Assembly (NCBI GenBank): GCA_047971245.1
Contig: JBKDZN010000219.1
Span: forward strand, 1-64,000
Length of the DNA stretch: 64,000 nucleotides
Reading direction: 5' to 3'
DNA from: CADEDH01 sp047971245
GTDB lineage: Bacteria; Actinomycetota; Acidimicrobiia; Acidimicrobiales; SZUA-35
The stretch's first letter is position 1, and each line of letters opens with the position of its first letter. Below, piece after piece: positions 1-8,005 of the stretch. The position numbers and the translations under genes are program-made. Under the pieces are notes generated by a model, which did not search any database, had not been told where the DNA came from, and saw nothing but the letters and a program-made list of their open reading frames with translations.

Positions 1-790
1 GCGGGACGCCCTGTTGTCGGCGGCCAACCAGCTCCGCTGCGACCTGGCCGTCCACCGCCAGGGGATCGGCCGGCGCACCAAACGCCTGGTCGTGCTCGAC
101 GTCGACTCCACCCTGATCCAGGACGAGGCGATCGAGCTCCTGGCCGACGTGGCCGGCGCCGGCGACGAGGTGGCCGCGATCACCGCCCGGGCCATGGCCG
201 GCGAGCTCGATTTCGCCGCCTCGCTGGACAAGCGGCTCGCCACGGTGGCCGGCCTGAGCGCAGATGCCCTCGACCAGGTCAACGCCCGGATCCGGCTCAC
301 CCCCGGTGCCCGCACCTTCATCCGGACCCTCTCGTTCCTCGGCTACCGAACCGCCATCGTGTCCGGCGGGTTCACCTCCGTGACCGATTACCTGGCCGCC
401 GAGCTCGGCATCGACCACGCCCACGCCAACGCCCTCGAGGTGGTGGACGGCCGCCTGACCGGGCGGGTCGTGGGCCCCATCGTCGATCGTCAGGGCAAGG
501 CCGCCCTGGTCCGGCGGATCGCCGAGGCCGAGAGCATCCCGCTCGACCAGGTGGTGGCGGTGGGGGACGGCGCCAACGACCTCGACATGCTCCGCCTCGC
601 CGGCCTCGGAATCGCCTTCAACGCCCGGGCCATCGTGCGTGACGCCGCGGACGCGTCGGTGAACGTGCCCTACCTCGACGCGATCCTGTTCGTGCTCGGC
701 ATCACCCGGGAGGAGGTGGAGGAGGCCGGGGTAGCCGTCGAACGGGCGGAACGGGCCGACGCCGCCCGCCCGGGCCATTCGACCCATTAG
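1..790 (+). CDS. serB: Phosphoserine phosphatase SerB, 5' end outside window
   Basis: This is the catalytic part of a HAD-superfamily phosphoserine phosphatase, which hydrolyses O-phosphoserine to serine in the last step of serine synthesis. The reading frame is open from base 2, so the start and probably an N-terminal ACT-like regulatory region lie outside the window; a TTG at base 14 is unlikely to be the real start. Visible motifs are DVDSTLIQDEAIELLA (nucleophile Asp and general-acid Asp), SGGFTSVTDYLA (motif II Ser) and GDGANDLDML (motif IV metal-binding Asp residues). The spacing matches SerB. The next gene follows 57 nt later on the same strand and looks functionally unrelated. Confidence 0.93.
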   Translation, partial: RDALLSAANQLRCDLAVHRQGIGRRTKRLVVLDVDSTLIQDEAIELLADVAGAGDEVAAITARAMAGELDFAASLDKRLATVAGLSADALDQVNARIRLTPGARTFIRTLSFLGYRTAIVSGGFTSVTDYLAAELGIDHAHANALEVVDGRLTGRVVGPIVDRQGKAALVRRIAEAESIPLDQVVAVGDGANDLDMLRLAGLGIAFNARAIVRDAADASVNVPYLDAILFVLGITREEVEEAGVAVERAERADAARPGHSTH

Positions 791-847
791 GGTCGAGGGT
801 CACAGGAACGGGGCCGACCCGTCTCCTCCCCGCTCAAGGACACCGCC

Positions 848-1747
848 ATGCCCCGCCGGATCGACCTCGGAAACCTCGCCGACCACCGCGTCATCGTCAC
901 CGGCGCCAACAGTGGTATCGGCCTGGCCGCCACCCAACGACTGCTCGACGCCGGGGCCCGGGTGACCATGGCGTGCCGTTCCACCGAGAAGGCCCAGGCG
1001 GCCCGGGCCGACCTGCACGGCCTGGAACGGGCCGAGGTGGCCGAGTTGAACGTGGCCGACCCGGCCTCGATCCAGCGGTTCGCCGACGAGTTCCGCGCCC
1101 GCCACGACCGTCTCGACCTGCTCATCAACAACGCCGGGGTGATGGCCACCCCGCCGGCGCTCACCGAGGAAGGCATCGAACGCCAGTGGGCCACCAACGT
1201 CCTCGGCCCGTTCGCCCTCACCGGTCGCCTGCTCGATCTGCTGGCCGCCACCGACGCCAGCCGGGTCATCGCCGTCGGCAGCCTGGCCGCCCAGAGCGGT
1301 GTGCTCACCGCCCACGACCCCACCAACCTCTACGGGTACGACCGGTTCTCCGTGTACGCCGCCACCAAACTGGCCGACCTGGTCTACACCGTCGAGCTCG
1401 GCCGCCGCCTGAAACGCCACGGTGTCGACGTGATCGCCGCGGCCGGCCACCCCGGGTTCACCCACACCAACCTGGCCTCGGGGCTCGGCAACCCGTTCCT
1501 CACCGAGATGGTCCGGGCCGCGGGCCGGCTGATGGCCCAATCGGCCGGTGACGGGGCCGAACCGATCCTGGCGGCCGCCTGCCTCCCCGCCGTGACCGAC
1601 GGCGCCTACTTCGGTCCGGCCGGCTGGGGCCAGTACCGGGGGGAGGCCCGCCTGGTCCCCCTACCCCGGGCGGCGAACGATGCCGCGGCGGGGGAACGAC
1701 TGTGGAACCAGTCGGTACAACTCTCCGATGTCGACTATCTAACCTGA
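848..1747 (+). CDS. Short-chain dehydrogenase/reductase
   Basis: A 299-residue classical SDR. The cofactor motif TGANSGIG lies near residues 18-25, NNAG is present, and the catalytic YAATK (Tyr-x-x-x-Lys) follows a Ser in the expected place. The sequence resembles the retinol-dehydrogenase-like / protochlorophyllide-reductase-like branch of SDRs that carry a C-terminal extension. The substrate cannot be told from sequence. The Arg after the first strand (MACRS) suggests preference for NADP(H), as in relatives. The ATG has a weak AAGGA upstream. The gene ends in front of a GC-rich stem-loop and faces the hydrolase gene on the other strand. Confidence 0.85.
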   Translation: MPRRIDLGNLADHRVIVTGANSGIGLAATQRLLDAGARVTMACRSTEKAQAARADLHGLERAEVAELNVADPASIQRFADEFRARHDRLDLLINNAGVMATPPALTEEGIERQWATNVLGPFALTGRLLDLLAATDASRVIAVGSLAAQSGVLTAHDPTNLYGYDRFSVYAATKLADLVYTVELGRRLKRHGVDVIAAAGHPGFTHTNLASGLGNPFLTEMVRAAGRLMAQSAGDGAEPILAAACLPAVTDGAYFGPAGWGQYRGEARLVPLPRAANDAAAGERLWNQSVQLSDVDYLT

Positions 1748-1763
1748 ACGACCGAACCCGGGC

Positions 1764-1796
1764 CGGCCGGCGCCCCCAACCCCGGGGGGCCGGCCG
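1764..1796. terminator. GC-rich stem-loop between convergent genes
   Basis: An inverted repeat pairs the GGCCGGC-type left arm and C-run with the G-run and GCCGGCC right arm, with two bulges and a 7-nt loop. It lies between the stops of two converging genes, so it can serve both. There is no U-tract, which is usual at this GC content. Confidence 0.5.
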
Positions 1797-1802
1797 CTCA
1801 GC

Positions 1803-2792
1803 TCAACCGGCGGCGAGAGCCCAGGTCGCGGTCAGGGACGGACCGCGATCGGTGGTCACCTCACCCTTCCGGTCCAGGGCCAGGAGGTGGGAGTACACCG
1901 AGTTGGCGGCCGCTCGCCACAGACGCTTGTCGACCTCGGCGTAGATCGACGGCACCATGTCCTTGATGGTGGACGGCCCGGCCCGCAGGGCGGCGACGAT
2001 CTGGGCCTCCCGGGCACCCCGATGGGTGATGAAGCTCTCCACGTACGCCCGCGGGTTCTCGATCGAGGTCCCGTGCGTCGGCCAGTAGCGGACGTCGTCG
2101 CGACCCAGCAGCTTGTCGAGGCTGGCCAGGTAGTCGTAGAGATCCCCGTCGGGTGGTGAGATCACCGAGGTCGCCCACCCCATCACATGGTCGCCGGTGA
2201 ACAGGGCCCCCTCCTCTCGCAGGGCGAAACAGACATGGTTGGAGGTGTGACCCGGGGTGTGCACCACGTCCAGGGTCCAACCCGGGCCCTCGATCACGTC
2301 ACCGTCGCCGACCGCCTCGTCGGGCACGAATTCCTGGTCCGGCCCCTCCCGCTTCAGCTCATCGGGGGTCTCCGCCCACTCCTTGTCGATCGCGGCCTTC
2401 TCCTCGGCGGTGAAGTACTCGTCGAAGCTGACCTTCTCCAGCGGATCATCGTCGGGGACCGCGCCGTGCGGGCCGTACCCGTAGGTGAGCGCGCCGGTCC
2501 GCTTCACCAGGCCGGGCACCCCGGCGGTGTGGTCGGTATGGGTGTGGGTGACCAGGATGTGGGTGATCCGCTCCCCCGGCTCGAGGGCGGCCATCACCGC
2601 GTCGAGGTGTTCGTCGAGCGTCGGGCCCGGATCGATCACGGCCACCTCGCCCCGGCCCACCAGGTAGACCCCGGTTCCGGTGAAGGTGAAGGCATTCGGG
2701 TTGCGGGCCACGACCCGCCGGAGCAGCGGGGACAGGGTCACCGCCTCGCCGTAACGGGGATCGAAATCGGTGTTGAACGCGATACCGGCCAT
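1803..2792 (-). CDS. Metallo-beta-lactamase-fold hydrolase (LACTB2-like)
   Basis: A 329-residue metallohydrolase. The HTHTDH zinc-binding motif is followed by AG, then HTPGHTSNH with a third metal ligand, LFTGDHVMG with the bridging Asp, and a C-terminal THGTS His. The last ~70 residues (GPSTIKDMV...VYSHLLALDRKGEV) look like the winged-helix tail found in LACTB2/RNase-like members of this fold. A charged insertion lies between the first and second metal motifs (residues about 115-165). Family members hydrolyse thioesters, lactones or RNA; the substrate here is unknown. It has a purine-rich ribosome site before the ATG and is transcribed away from the thioesterase group. Confidence 0.85.
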   Translation of the reverse strand: MAGIAFNTDFDPRYGEAVTLSPLLRRVVARNPNAFTFTGTGVYLVGRGEVAVIDPGPTLDEHLDAVMAALEPGERITHILVTHTHTDHTAGVPGLVKRTGALTYGYGPHGAVPDDDPLEKVSFDEYFTAEEKAAIDKEWAETPDELKREGPDQEFVPDEAVGDGDVIEGPGWTLDVVHTPGHTSNHVCFALREEGALFTGDHVMGWATSVISPPDGDLYDYLASLDKLLGRDDVRYWPTHGTSIENPRAYVESFITHRGAREAQIVAALRAGPSTIKDMVPSIYAEVDKRLWRAAANSVYSHLLALDRKGEVTTDRGPSLTATWALAAG

Positions 2793-2912
2793 GTCAGCGC
2801 TCCCAGTCGGTTCGGTTGGGGACCCAGGCTTAGCGGCTCCCGGACCCCCCAGTCGACTCCGTGGGCCGGGGACCGGCCCCTCGACCCCTCGTCGGCCTGG
2901 GCGCCAACCCCG

Positions 2913-3176
2913 TCACAGAGGCCCGTTCGGGTCGAGGATGCAGGTCACGATCAGCCGGTCGTCGGCGTCCAACGCCGCCCGGTAACGGCGGCGCCCGTCG
3001 ATCACGAGGAAGACGATCCCGTCGTCGACGTCGACCTCGTACTCCACACCGAGGGCGGACACGACCTGGTCCCGCTCGTCGACGAGCACCCGTTCCAGCA
3101 TGGCTGCCCGGCTCCGGTCGAAAAGGTCCAGATCAAGCTCAACCCAGTCCTCACCACCAGTGCCGATGAAACTCAC
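2913..3176 (-). CDS. Small acidic protein of unknown function
   Basis: An 87-residue acidic protein that I do not recognise. It starts at a GTG two bases after the stop of the thioesterase gene, so the two are almost certainly translated together. The predicted product is soluble, with no signal peptide, membrane segment or cysteine cluster. Its second half (EVDVDDGIVFLVIDGRRRY, then DDRLIVTCILDPNG) looks like an alternating beta-strand domain. Codon use is like that of its neighbours, and the tight coupling argues that it is a real gene. Confidence 0.6.
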   Translation of the reverse strand: MSFIGTGGEDWVELDLDLFDRSRAAMLERVLVDERDQVVSALGVEYEVDVDDGIVFLVIDGRRRYRAALDADDRLIVTCILDPNGPL

Positions 3177-3178
3177 GC

Positions 3179-3580
3179 CTACCAGTCAAGCAGGGGTTGA
3201 AGCGAGGCGAACAACCAGGCGGGCGGTCGACTCGGCCGGCCCCGCCGGTCGGTCACCGCGGCGGACACCACGGCCCGGACGAGCAGTTCGTCGCCCCGCC
3301 GGATCTCCTGCCGCCACCGGCCCCGGACCCGCCGCAGGTCCTCCAGACCGGTACGGACGGTGAGACGGTCGCCCATGGCCGCCGCGCCGAGATAGTCGAT
3401 CTCGAGGCGGGTGACGACCAGTTGGACCCCGTCGGCGAGAAGCCGGTCGATGGCCACCCCGCACGCATCGAGGGCCTCGGTGCGGCCCACTTCGAGGTAG
3501 GTGGGGTACACGGCGTGGTTGACGTGCCCGTACGGGTCGAGTTCGGAGAACCGCACCTCGACGGTGGTCAGCTGCGACAT
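3179..3580 (-). CDS. Acyl-CoA thioesterase, hotdog fold (YbgC/FadM type)
   Basis: A 133-residue single-domain hotdog protein. The N-terminal VRFSELDPYGHVNHAVY carries the Asp-x-x-G-H-x-N signature of 4-hydroxybenzoyl-CoA thioesterase-like enzymes, in which the Asp is catalytic. These enzymes hydrolyse acyl-CoA thioesters in the cytoplasm. Length and motif position match YbgC/FadM homologues. It starts at an ATG 42 nt after the flavin oxidoreductase stop and runs into the small downstream gene with a 2-nt gap, so the three minus-strand genes probably form one transcript. The exact acyl chain is unknown. Confidence 0.85.
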   Translation of the reverse strand: MSQLTTVEVRFSELDPYGHVNHAVYPTYLEVGRTEALDACGVAIDRLLADGVQLVVTRLEIDYLGAAAMGDRLTVRTGLEDLRRVRGRWRQEIRRGDELLVRAVVSAAVTDRRGRPSRPPAWLFASLQPLLDW

Positions 3581-3622
3581 GGAGCCGCCACGATACCCCC
3601 GCCCCCATCCGCCGGCGTCGGG

Positions 3623-4726
3623 TCAGCCGGCGACGAAGCCCTCCCAGCCGTTCATGTACTCGACAAACGGCTCGCTCAGACCCTCCTCGGCCAGGTAGGC
3701 GCGGCTCACCGGTGGGGTCACCGGGGTGAACGACGGGTCCACCCGGTAGCGGTCCGGGAAGTCGTGCATCAGGATCGCGGCCCGGCCGAGGAGCACGAAG
3801 TCGGCGCCCAGATCCATCGCCCGGTCGACATCGGCCGGGCGATACAGCTTTCCGGCGAACCCGAGCGCCACCCCGTGGCGCGGCAGGTCGGCGAAGTAGC
3901 CGGCCAGGAGCCTGCCCGCGTCCGGAGCGGTCTCGTTCGGAGTGGTCTCGTTCGGGGTCTTGAAGGTGTCCCACAGGGAGACGTCGAGGAAGTCGACCCG
4001 GGGATCGGTCAGCAGGGTGCCGGCCAGTTCGACCGCCTCGGCCAGTGGGATCCCGAACCGTTCCGGTGAGATCCGCACGCCGAGGATGAAGTCGTCTCCG
4101 CAGGCGGCACGGACACCCTCGATGATCTCCATCAGGAGACGGGCCCGGTTCTCGAAGCTGCCGCCGTACCGATCGGTGCGGTGGTTGACGGTGGGGCTGA
4201 GGAACTGGGCCAGGATGTAGCCGTGGGCACCGTGCAGCTCCGTGCCGTCCATGCCCGCCCGCTCAGACCGGACCGCCGCGGCCACGAAATCGTCGCGGAG
4301 CCGATGGACATCCTCGGTGGTGAGGGCCCGGGCACCCCGTTCACCGGTCGAGGACGACACCGGCGTCTCGCCGATCAGGTCGGCCGGCGACCGGTTGCCC
4401 GCGTGGTGGAGTTGGGTCAGGGCCAACGCACCCGTGGCCTTGATCGTTCGGGCCAGCTCGGCCAGCCGGGGTACGTGCCGGTCGTCGAACACGCCGAGCT
4501 GTCCGGGAAATCCCTGGCCGTTGGCCTGGACGTGGGCGGCCGCCGTCATCACCGCGCCGAAGCCCCCGGCGGCCCGCATCGTCAACCAGTGCGCTTCTTC
4601 GTCCGAGAGGGTCCCGTCGGGGTGGCTCTGCTGGTTGGTGAGCGGGGCCAGCATGAACCGGTTCTTCATGGCCCGGCCCCGCCGGAAGCGCAGCGGGGCC
4701 AGGGGATTCGCCTCGACATCGGTCAT
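3623..4726 (-). CDS. NADH:flavin oxidoreductase, old yellow enzyme family
   Basis: A 367-residue FMN-dependent TIM-barrel oxidoreductase. Typical features are KNRFMLAPLTNQQ at the first strand, the ELHGAHGYILAQFLSP segment that places active-site residues, and NHRTDRYGGSFENRARL, diagnostic of the old-yellow-enzyme family. Length fits the single-domain members, which reduce activated double bonds of enones, rather than the longer two-domain dienoyl-CoA reductases. A repeated TTCGGAGTGGT/TTCGGGGT stretch adds ETTPNETAPDAG in the C-terminal third. Start is an ATG six bases after a TAGGTT -10 element, so the mRNA is probably leaderless. The thioesterase downstream is likely co-transcribed. Confidence 0.88.
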   Translation of the reverse strand: MTDVEANPLAPLRFRRGRAMKNRFMLAPLTNQQSHPDGTLSDEEAHWLTMRAAGGFGAVMTAAAHVQANGQGFPGQLGVFDDRHVPRLAELARTIKATGALALTQLHHAGNRSPADLIGETPVSSSTGERGARALTTEDVHRLRDDFVAAAVRSERAGMDGTELHGAHGYILAQFLSPTVNHRTDRYGGSFENRARLLMEIIEGVRAACGDDFILGVRISPERFGIPLAEAVELAGTLLTDPRVDFLDVSLWDTFKTPNETTPNETAPDAGRLLAGYFADLPRHGVALGFAGKLYRPADVDRAMDLGADFVLLGRAAILMHDFPDRYRVDPSFTPVTPPVSRAYLAEEGLSEPFVEYMNGWEGFVAG

Positions 4727-4732
4727 CCGGGC

Positions 4733-4738
4733 AACCTA
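4733..4738 (-). promoter_or_regulatory. -10 element for leaderless OYE gene
   Basis: On the minus strand TAGGTT is followed by six bases and the ATG at 4726. No Shine-Dalgarno sequence fits in the space. Confidence 0.5.
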
Positions 4739-4846
4739 GCCGCCCGATCGGGATGGCCGCCGGTCCCCACCGCCGGGCACGGGGACCGTGTCGGCGGCCC
4801 CCGGCGTCGACTTGGCCCTCACCAGGGCTTGGGTCACACTGATCCG

Positions 4847-6052
4847 ATGGCCGAGACCAACGGGGCAAACGACGCACGACCGCTCGACGGGATCCGGGTG
4901 GACGAGCTCACCCAGTGGGTGGCCGGGCCGTCCACCGCCGGCCTGATGGCCGACTTCGGGGCCGACGTGATCAAGGTCGAGGCTCCGTCGGGGGATCCTC
5001 AACGGGCGTTCCTCGCCGCGCTCGGCGTCGACAAGAAGATCGCCAACCCGAGTTTCGCCCAGGACAATCGGGGCAAGCGGAGCATCGTGCTCGACCTGAC
5101 CGACCCGGACGACCGAGCCGTCATGTACGACCTGCTGGCCGACGCGGATGTGTTCGTCACCAATATGCGACTCAACCCGCTGACCCGGCTGGGCCTCGAT
5201 CCCAACGAGATCCACGAGCGGTTCCCCAGCCTGGTCGTGGCCTCGCAGACCGGGTACGGGTCGGTGGGCCCCGACCGGGACACCCCGGGCTACGACATCG
5301 GTGCGTTCGTGTCCCGCAGCGGCATGGCCCGGACCAACCGGCCGCCGGACGAGGAGCCGATGAACCTGAAGGGGGCCATCGGTGATCACATCACGGGCAT
5401 GGCCACCTGTATGGCCGTGCTGGCCGCCCTCAACGCCCGGCATCAGACGGGCCGGGGTTCCCTGGTGGAGACCTCCCTGTTGCAGACCGGGTTGTACACC
5501 ATGGCGATGGACCTCTCGATGCAGATGACCCTGGGCCGTCTCAAGCGGATGCGGCCCCGGGCGGAGTCCCTGGCCCCCATGGTCAACAGCTATCAGGCCG
5601 GTGACGGCCGCTGGTTCTACCTGATCGGCCTGGAGATGGAGCGGCACTTCCCGGTGCTGTGCCGGGCGATCGGCCGGGCCGACCTGGCGGAGGACGCCCG
5701 GTTCGCCACCGCGGCGGGGATGGTGGAGCACCGGGTCGAGATGATCGCGGCCCTCGACGAGACCTTCGCCGCCCACGACCTCGATCACTGGGCCGAGATC
5801 TTCGCCGCCCACGACGTGTGGTGGGCGCCGAGCCTGACCACCAGTGAGGTGGGTGAGGATCCGCAGGTCCAGGCGCTCGGGACGTTCGTCCCGGTGACCG
5901 AGAGCGGGATGACGATGACCACCGTGGCCGCTCCGGCCCGGTTCAACGGCCAGGTGTTCGCCCCCCGCCGCCCGGTGCCCGAGCTCGGCGAGCACAGTGA
6001 CGAGATCCGTGCCGAGCTGGCCGAACGGCGGACCCGGTCCACCCCGTCGTGA
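4847..6052 (+). CDS. Family III CoA-transferase (CaiB/BaiF)
   Basis: A 401-residue family III CoA-transferase, which moves CoA between carboxylic acids through a mixed anhydride on an Asp. The start is taken at the ATG giving MAETNGANDARPLDGIRV, as the frame runs open upstream without homology. Features are the N-terminal GLMADFGADVIKVEAPSGDP, SQTGYG at the loop before the active site, and GAIGDHITGMA with the likely catalytic Asp. It stands alone between two minus-strand genes and ends before a strong stem-loop. The natural substrates cannot be read from sequence; relatives act on carnitine, formate/oxalate, bile acids or methylacyl-CoA. Confidence 0.87.
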   Translation: MAETNGANDARPLDGIRVDELTQWVAGPSTAGLMADFGADVIKVEAPSGDPQRAFLAALGVDKKIANPSFAQDNRGKRSIVLDLTDPDDRAVMYDLLADADVFVTNMRLNPLTRLGLDPNEIHERFPSLVVASQTGYGSVGPDRDTPGYDIGAFVSRSGMARTNRPPDEEPMNLKGAIGDHITGMATCMAVLAALNARHQTGRGSLVETSLLQTGLYTMAMDLSMQMTLGRLKRMRPRAESLAPMVNSYQAGDGRWFYLIGLEMERHFPVLCRAIGRADLAEDARFATAAGMVEHRVEMIAALDETFAAHDLDHWAEIFAAHDVWWAPSLTTSEVGEDPQVQALGTFVPVTESGMTMTTVAAPARFNGQVFAPRRPVPELGEHSDEIRAELAERRTRSTPS

Positions 6053-6059
6053 ACCGGCA

Positions 6060-6087
6060 CCCCCTGACCGACCGGACGGTCAGGGGG
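6060..6087. terminator. Bidirectional hairpin terminator
   Basis: A perfect 11-bp stem (CCCCCTGACCG / CGGTCAGGGGG) with a six-base loop. It lies 7 bases after the CoA-transferase stop and contains the stop codon of the opposing MFS gene, so it can end both transcripts. Confidence 0.75.
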
Positions 6088-7333
6088 CGGGACCGTCGGT
6101 GACGGCCGGCTGCACCTCGGCGAAACGGTCGACGCGTCGCAGGGCGGGGACCAGCCACCAGAACACCGCCACCACGGCGAGGGTGCCGACCCCGCCCAGC
6201 ACCACCGCGGGAACCAGACCGAGCCACTGGGCGGTCAGGCCCGACTCGACGGCGCCGAGTTCGTTGGAGGCGCCGATGAACACGTTCTCCACGGCCAGGA
6301 CCCGGCCCCGCATCGCCTCCGGGGTGGCCAGGGGGACGATGGTGGCCCGGATGAACATGCTCACCGCGTCGGCACCGGCCAGCACCAGCAGGGCGACGAC
6401 GGCCACCGCGAAGCTCCGGGTCAGACCGAGCACCACGGTGGCGATGCCGAACAACCCCACCGCAGCCAACAGGACCGGACCGACCCGGCGGCGGATCGGT
6501 CGGATCGACAGGGCCAGCGAGGTCGCCCCGGCGCCGATCCCGATCGTCGCCCGGAGCCAACCGAGGCCGACCGCACCCACCCCGAGACGTTCCTCGGCCA
6601 GCGCCGGCAGCAGGGCCACCGCCCCGCCCAGGAGCACCGCGAACAGGTCCAGGGCAATGGCCGCGGCCAGGATCGGGGTGGTGCGGATGAACCGGAGGCC
6701 CTCCATGGCATCCGCGAACGCCTGCCGGTAGCCGCCGGCCCGGGCCATACGGGCCACGCCGGTGGGGCCGGTGAAGCGGAGACCCACCGCGCCCAGGCCG
6801 AACCCGGCCGCGGCCACCAGGTACGGCCACGCCGGATGACCGACGAACACGAAACCGAACACGATCGGGCCCGAGATCATGCCGGCCTGGAAGGCCAGCG
6901 ACCGGGAGGCGACCACCCGTTCCAGCAGGTGAGGCGGCGCCAGGTCGATCGGCAGGGCCCGGCTCGCCGGGGCCAGGAAGGCCCGGGCCACGCCGAACAC
7001 CACCACCAGGAGGTAGATCGGCCACAGAGAGGTCGGGTCGGTGGACACATAGGCGAAGAAGCCGAAGGAGCAGATCGCCTCGAACCCGAGGGCCACTGCC
7101 GTCACCCGACGCCGGTCGAACGAGTCGGCGACCGAACCCGCCACCGGGGCGAGCACGAACACGGGAAGGAACTCGGCCAGCCCGAGCATGCCGAGATCGA
7201 ACGCCCGGCCCGTCATGTCGTACACCTGCTTGCCCAGGATGGTGACCATCCCGACCGTGGCGAACGACGACATGAACAGGGTGAACAGCAGGGCCCTGAT
7301 CTGGCCGGGCAAGGGCACCCGACGACCGCTCAC
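6080..7333 (-). CDS. MFS transporter (EntS-like, 12 TM)
   Basis: A 417-residue major facilitator superfamily protein with about twelve hydrophobic helices. The loop between helices 2 and 3 has the form AGSVADSFDRRRV, a variant of the MFS motif A, as in the MFS_3/EntS-like exporters. The start is a GTG whose last bases overlap the stop of the LOG-family gene (GTGA), so translation is coupled. A longer frame upstream is only the shadow of that gene. Substrate unknown; the family exports siderophores and drugs. The stop lies inside the terminator hairpin. Confidence 0.85.
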   Translation of the reverse strand: MSGRRVPLPGQIRALLFTLFMSSFATVGMVTILGKQVYDMTGRAFDLGMLGLAEFLPVFVLAPVAGSVADSFDRRRVTAVALGFEAICSFGFFAYVSTDPTSLWPIYLLVVVFGVARAFLAPASRALPIDLAPPHLLERVVASRSLAFQAGMISGPIVFGFVFVGHPAWPYLVAAAGFGLGAVGLRFTGPTGVARMARAGGYRQAFADAMEGLRFIRTTPILAAAIALDLFAVLLGGAVALLPALAEERLGVGAVGLGWLRATIGIGAGATSLALSIRPIRRRVGPVLLAAVGLFGIATVVLGLTRSFAVAVVALLVLAGADAVSMFIRATIVPLATPEAMRGRVLAVENVFIGASNELGAVESGLTAQWLGLVPAVVLGGVGTLAVVAVFWWLVPALRRVDRFAEVQPAVTDGPAP

Positions 7334-7878
7334 GGGCCGACCAGACGGCTCAGGCGATCGACCAGCTCCACCGGATCGTCGGACCGCAGCAGGGACGATC
7401 GACCAGCGCCGGACACGAATCCCTCGGCCACCGCATGGTCGAACCATGCGGTCAGGTCCGACCAGTAGCCGGCCACGTCGAGCAGCCCGACCGGGGCCCC
7501 ACCCGCGCCGACCTGCCGGTTGGCCAGCATCTCGAAGACCTCGTCGAGGGTGCCGATCCCGCCCGGCAACGCGATGAACCCGTCGGCCAGCTCGGCCATC
7601 ACGGCCTTTCGGTCGGCCAGGGTGGCCACCTCGTGACGGGCGGTCAACCCCGCTCGGGCGTGGTCGGCCTCGTCGAGTCCGACGGGCACCACGCCGATCA
7701 CCGAGCCACCGGCGGCCAGGGCGGCGTCGGCCACGACACCCATGAGGCCGGCGTCGATCCCCCCGTACACCAGGTCGATACCCCGGGCAGCCAGGACCCG
7801 GCCGAGGGTGGCAGCCGCCTGACGGTAGGCGGGGCGGACCCCCGCTCTCGATCCGCAGAACACCCCGATGCACGGCAC
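7330..7878 (-). CDS. LOG-family nucleoside 5'-monophosphate phosphoribohydrolase
   Basis: A 182-residue Rossmann-fold protein of the TIGR00730/LOG family. The diagnostic motif PGGIGTLDE is preceded by ADRKAVMAELADGFIAL, which carries the conserved Arg-Lys pair. Enzymes with this motif cleave the N-glycosidic bond of (cytokinin) nucleoside monophosphates to release base and ribose 5-phosphate; in bacteria the true substrate is often unclear. The start is a GTG six bases after a TAGGCT -10 element, which suggests leaderless translation. The stop overlaps the GTG of the MFS gene, making a two-gene operon. Confidence 0.88.
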   Translation of the reverse strand: MPCIGVFCGSRAGVRPAYRQAAATLGRVLAARGIDLVYGGIDAGLMGVVADAALAAGGSVIGVVPVGLDEADHARAGLTARHEVATLADRKAVMAELADGFIALPGGIGTLDEVFEMLANRQVGAGGAPVGLLDVAGYWSDLTAWFDHAVAEGFVSGAGRSSLLRSDDPVELVDRLSRLVGP

Positions 7879-7884
7879 CGGGCA

Positions 7885-7890
7885 AGCCTA
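7885..7890 (-). promoter_or_regulatory. -10 element for leaderless LOG gene
   Basis: Minus-strand TAGGCT lies six bases before the GTG start at 7878. It would drive the LOG-MFS pair. Confidence 0.5.
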
Positions 7891-8005
7891 GGTCCTGGGG
7901 CCCGGCCCCGACGAAGGCGTTCCCCGCGTCCCGGGGCGGGCGGTACGCCACCCACCGGGCCGGCGGCGGTGTTGAGCCGGACCGCCCCGACGCTCTAGCG
8001 TCCCG

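Noticed and set aside
1..13. TTG at base 14 as the serB start
   Set aside because: The frame is open to the window edge and SerB normally has further N-terminal sequence.
4181..4846. Long open extension upstream of the CoA-transferase
   Set aside because: It is antisense to the flavin oxidoreductase and has no family features; homology begins at 4847.
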